This document shows positions 45,715-56,685 of a stretch of 64,000 bases of DNA, one piece after another. Position numbers and translations under genes: made by a program. The notes below the pieces were generated by a model. The model searched no databases, was not told where the DNA came from, and saw only the letters and a list, made by a program, of their open reading frames with translations. The DNA comes from Rugalucina vietnamica (Eukaryota > Mollusca > Bivalvia > Lucinida > Lucinidae): positions 4,588,151 through 4,652,150 of the forward strand of contig OZ024878.1 of assembly GCA_964017185.1 (NCBI GenBank). Direction: 5' to 3'. Within the stretch, counting starts at the first letter, position 1. Each line of letters opens with the position of its first letter.

Positions 45715-46374
45715 GCAAAAAACAGGATTTGATAGCTTTTTCAATGTACTTTTTGACAATAATAGTTTAGAAATTTCCCTTGGGGAGGAAAGAGGGATAT
45801 GGATAGCTAGAAGACTATTCCCTACCGTTTTTTGTGTTAAAATGACGTTTTTTTTTTTAAATTATGGGGTATCGTAAATAACGTGTCGTTTCATCATTAA
45901 AGCTACCAGCAATGCAAGTCCCCCCCCCCCGATTTTTTACAAGTCTACAAACATAGTCCTACATGAAAATCATAAGGGGATTTGATCAGGCCAGATGGTA
46001 CCGACCCCCAAAATTTACGGTATTGGCTCATGGACCAATACCGCGGTTTCGGCTCCTTAAGCCTCTTCAGTGACCCTATAGATTTGGCAACATGGAGCCA
46101 AAGATAATTACTGTAATTTTGCATATTTCAACAGGGTAGTTAATACGAAGACCAGTATTATCCAAATTGGGCCAGATACTGTTTGTCGCTTTCTTTACGA
46201 TATTGTCGACATGTGGGTTCCAGGAAAGATCTGAGCTGATAGTGGCGCCGAGATACTTGGCCTGTTTGACCGTCTGAAGATGGACACTGTAGTTGCAGAC
46301 AAAGGGATTCTTTTTGTTAGTGATCCGTAGTACCTTGCATTTGTCCGCATTGAACTGCATCTGCCACTTGTGCT
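45715..46374. repeat. duplicate of the element/hammerhead/LINE junction
   Basis: A 660-bp stretch repeats 48473-49124 almost exactly: inner flank, right TIR, hammerhead core and 5' side LINE sequence. Here it is flanked by satellite on both sides. It must have arisen after the nested insertion, by ectopic copying or as an assembly error. Confidence 0.85.
46041..46076 (-). ncRNA. hammerhead core, duplicated copy
   Basis: Same core as 48790-48825: CTGAAGA, stem II GGCT/AGCC, GAAA, CCGCGG. The partner strand of stem I is missing because the TIR lies there. Confidence 0.5.
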
Positions 46375-47850
46375 ATATTTTTCTGAGATTTTTTATCTAA
46401 TATTTAAAGTTTTCATCTATATTCCAACAATGAGAAAGTAAAACTATTTATGTTCTTTATCTTATAATTATAGAACATTATTCTAGCAATTTTTTGATAC
46501 CAATTTTAGCTCTCTAGAGCTTTTTGTCACTGATATATCAGCAGTTTTATTGGTATACCCCCTACGTTTGCAAATGTTTTTTTTCTTCTATAGCTTAAGT
46601 TCTCTTAAATATTCGAGAAACAAGAAAGACATTTTATTGACACACCCTTTACATGGTTATAGAATATCGTCATAGCAATCATTTGATACCAATTTCAGCT
46701 GTCTAGGACTTTTGGTTGCTGAGATATATACGTTTCCGTCGGTATACCCCCTATATTTTCCGAGATTTTTATCTAATATTTAAAGTTCTCATCTATATTC
46801 CAACAATGAGAAAGTCAAATTAATTATGTTTCTTATCTTATGATTATAGAACATATTTCTAACAATCATTTGATTCTAATTTTAGCTCTCTAGAGCTTTT
46901 GGTCACTGAGATATTAGCAGTTTTATTTGTATACCCCCTTCGTTTGCCAGTGATTTTTCTCCTATATCTGAAGTTCTCTTCAGTATTTGCGCTACAAGAG
47001 AGTCAGCTTATTGATATATTTAATTGTATAATTATAGAATATTGTTATAGCAATCATTTGATACCAATTTCTGTTCTTTATATCTTTTGGTTCCTGAGAA
47101 ATACACGTTTCCACAGGTATACCCCTCCATTTTCTGTGATTTTTCTCTAATATTTAAAGTTTCCTCAATATTTGAACAGCACAAAAGTCTGACTATTAAT
47201 GCATCTTATTATGTGGTTTTAGAATGTTATCATAGCAATCATTTGTTACAAACTTCAGCTCTCTATGGCTTTTGGCTGCTGAGCTATAAATGTTTCTGTA
47301 GGTATACCCCCTACATTTGTCTATGATTTGTCTCTGAAATTGAATGTTCTCAACAATATTTGAACACCAAGAAGGTCAAAATCATTCTGTATTTTTTCAC
47401 ATTAATATAGAACATTATCATAACAATAATTTAATACAAATTTCAAGTATTTGGAGTTTTTGGTTAGTGAGATATCAGAATTTCGTTGATTTTTCCCCTT
47501 CGTTTATCTGTTATTTTTCTCTAATATAATATTTGAGCATTAAGATAGCCAGCTTGTTTATAATTCTTATTACATGGTTATAGAGAATTGTCATAGCAAT
47601 CATTTGATACAAATTCAAGCACTTTAGAGCTTTTGGTTGCTGAGATATAAACAAGTGTGCTGGTATTCTCCATTTTTTGTGATTTTAGTCTAATACATAA
47701 AGTTTTCATTAATATTCAAACACCAGAGGGTCAGTTTGATAATAATATCTTATTACATAGTTATATAGCATTGCAAAAGCAATCATTTGATACCTATTTC
47801 TGCTTTCTATGTCTATCAGTAGCCAAGATACATGTGGTAATATAGGTGTA
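46375..47850. repeat. 188-bp satellite, block 2
   Basis: About eight more units. 47454-47780 repeats 45395-45715 closely, so blocks of two units were copied across the interruption. Confidence 0.9.
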
Positions 47851-48472
47851 CCACCTTACTATTCTGCGCTTATTAGGGGTGGTGTTGAACACTCTGTGAT
47901 TTTAGGTGACACAAATGGGAATTAAAGTGATCCTCTGACCAAACTGGCACCCTTGAGTATTTGTTCTAAGGGTTCAAATTACATCCATTAACCGAAACCA
48001 AACCCTTCAAATGGCAATATAATTATTTTCCCTTTGTAAATCCTGATTTTCGTCATTTTCATTAATATTCATGAAAATGCAAATGAGATGATTTTCATTT
48101 AGGCCCATGGCATCAACAAATTTGACAAATAGAATAATTGATACAATAACAATGAGCTACAATAATAGTTTAGGCCTGAAATTAGTTTTTATGGGATAAT
48201 TGATTTTTAACTTCTTTTTTTTTTTTCATTTTAATGTTTTAATGAAAATTCATGAATATGCAAGTAGGATAATTTCCATTACTTATCATAGGATAAAAGG
48301 GATATGTCTTAGCTTTAAAATGAGACCAAGTTCAATGGTCTAGGATAAAAAACAATTGAGATATTTTCAATTTTCTATGTGTACCCGCATTATTGACGCA
48401 AAAATTGAATATTTAGTATAATTTAATAAAACATAGCGTAAAACGCAAACGCCTCGACTTTCAGATGGCAGA
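47851..48472. other. non-satellite interior of the TIR element
   Basis: AT-rich DNA with ATTAATATTCATGAAAATGCAAAT-like words near 48060 and 48240 in inverse or direct copies. No coding frame. Confidence 0.4.
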
Positions 48473-48786
48473 AAACAGGATTTGATAGCTTTTTCAATGT
48501 ACTTTTAGAGAATAATAGTTTAGAAATTTCCCTTGGGGAGGAAAGAGGGATATGGATAGCTAGAAGACTATTCCCTACCGTTTTTTTGTGTTAAAATGAC
48601 GTTTTTTTTTTAAATTATGGGGTATCGTAAATAACGTGTCGTTTCATCATTAAAGCTACCAGCAATGCAAGTCCCCCCCGATTTTTTACAAGTCTACAAA
48701 CATAGTCCTACATGAAAATCATAAGGGGATTTGATCAGGCCAGATGGTACCGACCCCCAAAATTTACGGTATTGGCTCATGGACCA

Positions 48787-48923
48787 ATACCGCGGTTTCG
48801 GCTCCTTAAGCCTCTTCAGTGACCCTATAGATTTGGCAACATGGAGCCAAAGATAATTACTGTAATTTTGCATATTTCAACAGGGTAGTTAATACGAAGA
48901 CCAGTATTATCCAAATTGGGCCA
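48787..48923 (-). mobile_element. hammerhead-bearing repeat, upstream part
   Basis: The rest of the minus-strand array begun at 42564; it carries the third core at 376-bp spacing. Its outer edge CTGGCCCAATTTGG joins LINE sequence at about 48924. Confidence 0.75.
48790..48825 (-). ncRNA. hammerhead ribozyme core, split by insertion
   Basis: Minus strand GGGTCA, CTGAAGA, stem II GGCT/AGCC with a five-base loop, GAAA, stem III CCGCGG. The matching TGGCCC strand of stem I lies across the 5.4-kb insertion at 43370-43376. The element thus landed at the predicted cleavage site. Confidence 0.7.
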
Positions 48924-50675
48924 GATACTGTTTGTCGCTTTCTTTACGATATTGTCGACATGTGGGTTCCAGGAAAGATCTGAGCTGATAGTGGCGCCGA
49001 GATACTTGGCCTGTTTGACCGTCTGAAGATGGACACTGTAGTTGCAGACAAAGGGATTCTTTTTGTTAGTGATCCGTAGTACCTTGCATTTGTCCGCATT
49101 GAACTGCATCTGCCACTTGTGCTCCCATTCTTCCAATTTGCGTAGATCCTCCTGTAGAATGGTCTGGTCATCATGAATACTGATAATCCTGTATAGTAGG
49201 GAGTCGTCAGCAAAGAGTCGCAAGGATGAATCAATACCCTCTGGCATGTCATTGATGTAGAACAAAAATAGTAGTGGTCCCAGCACTGTACCATGAGGGA
49301 CGCCAGATGTGACTTGAGTGGAGATGGAATGGGTTTCTTCCAGGACTACTTCCTGCTGCCTGTCTTTGAGGAAATCAGCAACCCAGTCGTTGAGATAGCC
49401 TCTCACTCCATAGTAGCGTAGCTTCTCTAGCAGTCTGTGGCGTCCTGGGGTAACAAGACTGACCGCACTGTGGTGGGGAACTTTGTCGAACGCCTTGCTG
49501 AAATCGAGCAGGATGGCATCTATCTGTTCTCCATCATTCAGCGCGTTCGCAAGGTTCTGTATGGTCAGGATGAGTTGGGATCCATGTTGTGCATCACAGA
49601 GTAGCTGGTGATAGTCTAGATGGCCCATCACATGGCTATGTACTATTTCCTCAAGGATCTTGCAGCATACTGACGTCAAGGACACTGGTCGATAGTTGGA
49701 GGACTTGTGTCTGTCCCCCTTCTTGAAGATTGGAGAGATGTAAGCTTGTTTCCATGCTGTGGGCATCTTGCCTTGGCCTAGAGAAGCCTGAAAAATCAGG
49801 CTGAGGATATCCACTACTTCATCACTAAGGGTCTTCAGTAGTCGTCCTGGAATGTCATCAGGTCCTGTGGCCTTGTGATGGTTGATGTCTCGTAGTAGCT
49901 TCAACACTCCTTTCCTGTTCACCACAATTGACTAGACACTTGGATGGTCTGTGGAATTCAACTCAGGGACTGTACTGAGGTCCTCTTTCGTGAAGACAGA
50001 TGTGAATTGATCATTCAGAATATTTGCTTTCTTCACACTGTCGCTGTAGCTCACTCACTTTAGTGTGAGGGGAGAAACACCACTTGCACCACATTTCTTG
50101 GACTTGATGAAGGAATACAGCTTTTTCGGGTTTCCAGTCTGATCGTCCGACACTGCGAAGAGTAAGCTTTTCTGCACTCTCTCAAGTTGTCCTTCTTCAA
50201 TTGCTTGTAAGCTGCCCAATCTTCTTTTTTCTTTGTTCTTCTTTGTCTGTTGTATGCCTTCTTCCGTCTTTTGAGGCCTTGGTTTATCCATGGCTGACTG
50301 TAGCGTGAATATGTTTCTTTGGATGGAACATGCTTTGACATCAACTCTAGGCATTTACTACTAAATTCAGACCAGAAGGTGTTGACATCTGTCTTGATAG
50401 AATTCTTCTCTGTGAAAGTCTGGGAGAAGCACTGCATGTCTGGTTTAAGACTGGTTTGATCTGCTTTTGACCAGAGCCATATCTTTCTCTTTACTGGACG
50501 TTGGTACTTGGCACTGATGTCAGAGGTGACACATATAATTTCATGGTCACTCACTCCATGTATTGGCTAGGGTTGGTCTGTTTGTGGTGAAGATATCAAG
50601 GAGATTATTGTCTCGGGTTGGAAAATCCACAACTTGTTCTAGGCCAGAATTCTCAATGGCGTGAAGCAGTTTTTT
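48924..50675 (-). mobile_element. jockey-like LINE, 5' part (endonuclease end and reverse transcriptase)
   Basis: 50675-50060 encodes the end of an AP endonuclease domain (VDFPTRDNNLLDIF, SDHEIICVT) and a Lys-rich linker. 49925-48924 encodes a reverse transcriptase with NYRPVSLTSVCCKILEEIV, ILLDFSKAFDKVPH (catalytic D), GTVLGPLLFLFYINDMP and FADDSLLYR (catalytic FADD in place of YADD). It ends KKATNSI, where the hammerhead repeat is inserted. There is a stop and a frame change between 50060 and 49925. The family resembles proteins usually named after mobile element jockey. The 5' end is cut by a Penelope-type arm at 50676. Confidence 0.85.
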
Positions 50676-51290
50676 GCTCCGGAGTTAGTAAGTTATTCGG
50701 CGCCCAGGGATCTCCATCGTCGGGCTGCTTACTCAATCTGTGAGTCCTGGTTTTTGATTCATCAGGATGTTTATCATGATTTATTTGTTTGTTCTTGATG
50801 ATTCATTGACTAGTTAGATATTCACCACGAGGACCGAAGAACTAACTAAATATTATGAACCACTGCAGAAGCTGAGGGTGAGGTTATGGCCATGTAAAAT
50901 CGATTAAAACCCGCCAGTAACTTTGTGTTACTGATCGTTCCAAGTCGATACTTCTGTGGTGGTTCTTTTTGTTTTATGTCTTGGTGTTTTAAATATTTTT
51001 TGTGCTGTTGGCGCCTTATGTATGTTTTCATATTTTTAGTTAAGGTAACTGAGTGGCCACCTATTGGGAAAATAGCTGCTCATTCGGCTTCAGAATCAGA
51101 ATCAGAATAGTTTACTGGTGAAACGTCAAACTGACAATACCACACCAGGGGGACAATACCACACCAGGCTTACGAAATGTTTTCATGGTATAAGTACCTG
51201 ATTGTTGGTTTTTTTTCCCCACCTCGGTTTTTGAAGTGGGAATCTTTCTGATTGCGCCTTTTCCTGATCTTTGCCTACTTGTACTTTTTT
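50676..51290 (+). mobile_element. Penelope-type 3' arm
   Basis: From CTCCGGAGTTAGTAAGTTAT to the common terminus near 51290. An 80-bp insertion at about 51090-51168 contains GAATCA repeats and a doubled GACAATACCACACCAGG. Confidence 0.8.
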
Positions 51291-51299
51291 CACCATTTG

Positions 51300-51450
51300 A
51301 TATACAGATTTGTTTTTCGGCTGAAAAACAGAATGAAAATTTTCATAAGAAAACTTTTGATATTTTTCCCTATTTTTGCGCAGAACAAATGATTATGGGT
51401 ACACGTTAGAAACGCCTCACAAGTATCCACAATCTATGTTTTGGAGCAGA
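51300..51450. mobile_element. foldback element copy 6, partial
   Basis: Contains GGGTACACGTTAGAAACGCC and the opposite arm ATCCACAATCTATGTTTTGG; TIRs are poor. Confidence 0.6.
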
Positions 51451-51584
51451 TTAGAAAAAAATGTATACACATTTGAGTATCCTAGAGTTGCGCGGCACCT
51501 GGACTTGCGCATGTCATTGTTTCGTGTCTCAGAACTAATGTGTGAAGGTTTGCAGTCTTTTTAGTAATATTTTGTCAATAAACT

Positions 51585-51752
51585 TCATGAGTGGCCACCT
51601 ATTGGGAAAATAGCTGCTCATTCGGCTTACGATATGTTTTCATGGTATAAGTACCTGATTGTTAGTTTGGTTTTTTCCCTCCTCGTTTTTTGGAGTGGGA
51701 ATCTTTTTCTGATTGCGCCTTTTCCTGATCTTTGCCTACTTGTGCCTTTTCA
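51585..51752 (+). mobile_element. Penelope-type 3' arm, terminal part
   Basis: From AGTGGCCACCTATTGGGAAA to GCCTACTTGTGCCTTTT. Confidence 0.8.
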
Positions 51753-51754
51753 TT

Positions 51755-52325
51755 ATATAAACCAAAAAGGTAAAATAACATAGATTGAACAGAACAGACA
51801 GTGACAATTTAAATAAAACATACATGCCAGCCATTTTGTTAACCTAGTGTATTGCATTGGCCTAATTATTCATTCGTGGGGCTGCTCTTTACATTTTTTT
51901 TCTGGTCAGTCAACTGAACATGACAAATTTCCCCAATTTTCTGTCTGAATACAATATTTCTTCAGAAAATCCCTCTACTGATGTCAAACATATCAAGTGC
52001 GCAACTCCATGTGACCTTTGACGTCTGGGATAAACATGGGGGTATCTTTACTTTTGTCGAAATTCCGAGAAATCTTTTCAATATTTTCATAATTTCTTTT
52101 GGTAATTGTATGTACTAGATGTTCACGCAAAAAGAGGATTATTGGTTTTATTCAGACCGGGCTTCTCTTCTAATCTAAACAGTCAAAAATGCTTAAGTGC
52201 GCAACTCCAGGGTACAGCATCGTGCACTGATGTAATGCCCGACCTGAGAATGAAATCTTATAGATCGAAACGACTTGGTACCCCTTGAAATTATTTTATT
52301 TTTAATCCCGTATTAATAAATGAAT
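51755..52325. other. no gene seen
   Basis: AT-rich DNA; no supported feature. Confidence 0.4.
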
Positions 52326-52326
52326 C

Positions 52327-52328
<2 letters not shown>

Positions 52329-52395
<67 letters not shown>

Positions 52396-52396
52396 T
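52329..52396. repeat. AAT microsatellite
   Basis: About twenty-two uninterrupted AAT trinucleotides. Confidence 0.95.
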
Positions 52397-52841
52397 AAAG
52401 AACGTTTGGAATTTATGAATATTAGTTCGTGTTGGTTATTTATCCTGGTTTCAATGGCCGCTTCGATTCAAGATCTGTTTTGACAGGTTTCAACAAACAA
52501 AAATGAAAAGCAATTTAGGCTTTGAAGGATAATGACACACAAGTGATTAGGTAGATAAAGGTCAGACCGTTTTAGTACATGGTGTTTATATAGAATCGTG
52601 TAGTCGATCCTACGAATGATGTTATTTTACACGCCCGTCAAAATACATGTGTGTTCCTCAGTATCGCGGTATTGTTGATACAGATCATAGTACCCATTTG
52701 TGCATAGCCACACAAGGCAGACTTGTTCCTATTTTAGCTTAATTGATTGACTTAAGAAGTGGGGTAGCTAAGGAAGCGCGGTAGCTTTTTTCTTTTCATG
52801 ATGCGCAGTGCCTGCCAAAAATGCTCGTGAGGGCATAGGGG

Positions 52842-54104
52842 GAACAAGACAACTCACTGACAAGACAACTCACCGACACGGTTTTTGAGACAATTCACCG
52901 ACAGATTTTGAGACAATTCACCTTCACTTCTGAAGACAATTCACCGACACTTTTATTCAAAGTTAATGACTTGTAACTGGTGATCTTGATTGGCGATCAT
53001 ACATTCCCCAATAATGCAAAGACAGTTTAATCATGTTTTCACCAACAAAATATTGAAAGAATTCACCGACAAGTTTTTTAAGGCAATTTATCGGCTTATA
53101 AGAAATTGAAAGCAATGTTCAGACGATTCACCGACAGATAGAATTAAGATTTGATAGAAAATTTTCAGACAGTCCACCAGCAAATTTAACTTTTAAAAGA
53201 CTATTTTATGATATTTCATCACCAGATTTGAATTTTGAAACAATTCATCGTAATATAAACATTTTGGAGGACATATTTAAGACAATTCACTGACAGATTT
53301 AAGATTTTAGATACTAGTTTTAAACAATTCACCGTCATTTTTTAAATATTGAGAGGCACTTTTAAGATGATTTACTGACAGATATAGATTTCAAAGACAA
53401 TACACCGATAGATTTAAGATTTAAAGGTTTATAAGAATTTAGTAGTATTCACGGACAAAGTTAAGATTTGAAAGACTTTCGGATAAGAAAATTCACCGAC
53501 AGTTTTAAGATCTAAAAGATTTATAAGAATTTAAAAACAAAAATTTGGAAGACTTTCATATAGGAATTTAAAGACAATTCGCCGACAGATTTAAGATTGT
53601 ATTCACAAGTTTTGCCATTATAGAAACTTCACTGACACGTCTCTAATCTCATGAACTACTTTAAAGTGTCGTTAAAGTAAACTCGCCAACACGATTTCTG
53701 AGACAATTCACTGACAGATTTTCATAAATACATATGAAGGCATCTGACCAAAATTTAAAGTGTCATAAAATTAAACACACCGACACGATTTTTGAGACAA
53801 TTCACCGACAGATTTTGATATTAAAATACACATGAAGGGATCTGATCAAAATCTGTCCTTGAATTGTCTCAAAAATGATGTCGGTAAATTTTGGTTAGAT
53901 GCCTTTATTTGTATTTTAATATCAAAATCTGTCGGTAAATTGTCTCAAAAATACATGTTATGTCAGTGAATTTTGGTTTGATGCCTTCATGGGTATTACT
54001 GTATATTATCAAAATCTGTCGGTGAATTGTCTTATAAATCGTGTCGGTGAATTGTCTCAAAAACCATATCGGTGAGTTGTCTTGTCAGTGAATTGTCTTG
54101 ATTC
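52842..54104. mobile_element. 1.26-kb foldback of GACAATTCACCGACA repeats
   Basis: The left half repeats GAGACAATTCACCGACAGAT in one direction and the right half repeats the inverse (ATCTGTCGGTGAATTGTCTC). Outer ends AAGACAACTCACTGACAAGA mirror each other. It sits within the left TIR of the 52803-56178 element. Confidence 0.8.
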
Positions 54105-54127
54105 CGGGCGTAGGCAGTATTCGAAGA

Positions 54128-54200
54128 TAGATAGATAGCTCAGTGGTTATCGCACTGGCCTCTGATGCCCCAGATTCACCTTTTGTGCATTCGATGTCTG
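54128..54200 (+). repeat. possible tRNA-derived fragment
   Basis: TAGCTCAGTGGTTATCGCAC resembles a tRNA A box and D arm. The B box is poor (GTGCATTCGATGTC). Could be a SINE remnant. Confidence 0.3.
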
Positions 54201-54689
54201 AACACACTTCATGTAATTTGCAGGGATGACATGAACACAGTGCACTACCATCTTTTGGATCAGGATGTTAACTGGAGGTCCCCTATGCAGGGACAGTCAT
54301 CCCCTGTGCAGGTTAACATGTCACATTGGAAAATATTATATCAACTTTGAAAGTTTTGAAAATTTTTGAAAATCAGGGGTTAGGATGCTAATTTTTCCAA
54401 TCAGAAAGGCCCTATGGCCCCTTTACAATATTGCAAAAAATCCCTGAAAACATATTTGTAAACATACATGTATTACATGTACAACATGTACAAGATCAAT
54501 GGGTTTTCCGATTTGCTATACAGATATATATACATGTATAATCGCATAATTATCAGAAAAAGATAATTTTCTTTATATAAATTTATACAAGTATAAGCTT
54601 TAACAAAAAGCTTGGTCTACGCTTTGTATATATATAAACTAGAATGTCAAAGAATCTGACCGTACTCCCACTTCATAGTGGTTCATTTG

Positions 54690-54905
54690 ACTGAACAGAA
54701 ATAGAACGCTGCGCTGTCAAAGCATTCATATCTGACAATCGACCGTCACAATACTGTCGGTTCATTGCATTCCGTTGTGGCTTGGATAGAATGTAATTGG
54801 CTACACGGCAGGTGGGGCGTGGTCAAAGCTTTCATACCTGACCATAATAGCGTCACAATACTGTCGGTTCATTTCATTCCGTTGTTGCTTAGATAGAATG
54901 CAATC
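54690..54905. repeat. imperfect direct repeat, about 135 bp
   Basis: CACAATACTGTCGGTTCATT and neighbouring sequence occur twice (near 54750 and 54855). Confidence 0.6.
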
Positions 54906-55181
54906 ATGCAATATTTCCACGAATTTAACATTTTGGTACCTACTGCACCATTGGTACAAATGTTACCAACCAAAGGGAGGTTTGCATGGGTGTTTTTGGG
55001 TGTTTACACAGTCCTTATCGAAACGGCCCGGAATCCTACTAACACGATGGTCAAGCCACTAGACTCAAACGTGCAGTTGCAGTTGTAGAGAGGTGTATGA
55101 GTTGTCTTGTAATTTAATTATGTAAGTAGGTCAGTCTCAAACTTAATAGTAGTCTACGCGCTGGCGCGTAGACAATAAGTA

Positions 55182-55337
55182 CAGTTCAACCTCATTATAA
55201 TGTGCCTCTCTATAGCATGGTGTTCAATTAACATGGGCTTGCCATATTTAATAACCTCATTATGTATAACATGGTTTCATTATAACATGGTCAGTTCCCA
55301 TGAATCCCAAAGATAGCGTTATAATGAGGTTGACCTG
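55182..55337. mobile_element. pogo-type miniature element
   Basis: Ends CAGTTCAACCTCATTATAA and the inverse TTATAATGAGGTTGACCTG, matching known pogo/Tigger-type termini; a TA flanks the left side. Confidence 0.8.
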
Positions 55338-55534
55338 TGATGGCAGTTATTGTTTTTTAATACTTTCAAATGAAATAAAAACACCAATCTCGTGTTTTGA
55401 ATTAATTTACACGCATCTTCATCATGCTACTTTTTTTTTTTGCGGTCAATCTCACGCAGATCAGTCTGCATAGCACATGATCTGATGACGCAGTGATTCA
55501 GGAGTGGATTTATATATATACCCTGCATAGCGAT

Positions 55535-55812
55535 TTGCATTACGAAAACTTGCCCATGCAATATATAGAGATTTTTTTCAGAACCAAAAATTGAAAATTT
55601 CACCAGAAAAATGTTGATATTTTACTTATTTTTGCTCAAAACATAGATGGTGGGTACACGTTAGAACCGCCTCGGCGAGGCAGTTCTAACGTGTACCCAC
55701 GATCTATGTTTTGAGCAAAAATAAAAATAGGTATACCCCTGCAAACCCCAGTTTTGCTATATAAAAGTGGGGTTTAAGGGGGTATATATTGCACGGACAT
55801 GTTTTCCTGATG
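55535..55812. mobile_element. foldback element copy 7, complete
   Basis: TIRs CATTACGAAAACTTGCCCAT and the inverse ACATGTTTTCCTGATG; the centre is an 80-bp palindrome with GGGTACACGTTAGAACCGCC and its inverse meeting at CTCGGCGAGG. The clearest copy of the family. Confidence 0.85.
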
Positions 55813-56179
55813 TTTACCCCAGTTTCCTCAGTCTTTGCAAAATCTTAAAATATTTTCAGCTGCAGGACAGCTATCTGGCAGACTGCAAGTAAACCCAATT
55901 TTGTAGGACACTTCAATATGTTACCATTGTAATTTTGGAAATTTTTGCCGGACAATCGTCTGACAGAATGAAATATTTTGTCGGTCAGAATGAATTTTTG
56001 CTGTTTTTTACCGACAGACTGGCACTTTTCGCCAAGACTGTTTCCTAGATATATAGATTTTGCTGAAGATGCTTGATTTCAACAAAAGGGGTTACACATG
56101 CGGCAGGCGCCTAAATGATTATCTATCTTCTAATACTGCCTATGCCCCTGCAAGCATTTTTGGCAGGCACTGCGCAGTA

Positions 56180-56645
56180 GGGTTATGAAAAAGAAAAAGA
56201 TAAAAGAATGATAGTGAGTCTGTGTCAAGATGAAAGGTTAAATACTAGATAGATGATGAAAGGTAGTTAAAAACAATGCAACAAATATGTCAAATTGCCA
56301 ACTTTAGTTTTGAATATTATTGCACGCCATTGTTCAGGTTATAATATTGATAAAAACCTGTATGGACAAACTATACAGGTGTTACCAGCTATTAAATCAT
56401 TTAAGCCTGGCATTCTTTTTGTGGGACATAGGCAAATAGTTTAGCCCCAGATGTGACGCCGCAGAACGTGGCGTCCCATCAGGAGCTATTTTGTTTGTTT
56501 AAAGGAATTTCAGAAAAATGAAATTGTAATTTAAAATCACATCTGAAGTTCCTAAAAATGAGAGTGGACTCACCCAAATGATAGTGATGGGAGAATCCAT
56601 TCGTAAAAAATGGGTTAATGCAAGATATTGTGCTTGTTTTATTTG
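56180..56645. other. intron or upstream region of the following gene
   Basis: No repeat or frame recognised. It ends in the polypyrimidine tract and AG (TGCTTGTTTTATTTGCAG) of the 56649 exon. Confidence 0.4.
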
Positions 56646-56685
56646 CAGGAAGTTGAGGTATAACTAAAAATGTCTCTGGTGACCA

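Larger units (their letters stand above)
43378..48786. mobile_element. 5.4-kb TIR element carrying satellite DNA, inserted in the hammerhead repeat
   Basis: The left end TGGTCCATGAGC and right end GCTCATGGACCA are perfect inverted copies. A second matching block, TCGGTACCAYCTGRCCTGA, lies further in on both sides. Target duplication ATA at 43375-43377 and 48787-48789. Removing the element restores the 376-bp spacing of hammerhead cores exactly. Most of the interior is a 188-bp satellite. No transposase. A 3-bp duplication would fit a PIF/Harbinger-type element, but this is not proven. Confidence 0.8.
52803..56178. mobile_element. 3.4-kb non-coding TIR element with nested insertions
   Basis: The left end GCGCAGTGCCTGCCAAAAAT matches the right end in inverse (ATTTTTGGCAGGCACTGCGC). 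Similarity continues through GGGGCATAGGCAGTATTMGAAGATAGAT, about 65 bp, once the foldback at 52842-54104 is discounted on the left. The interior holds a pogo-type and a foldback-type miniature element. No transposase. Superfamily unknown. Confidence 0.75.

Noticed and set aside
43440-47850. Short plus-strand frames in the satellite region
   Set aside because: They repeat with the 188-bp unit, which is not a multiple of three, and show no coding pattern.
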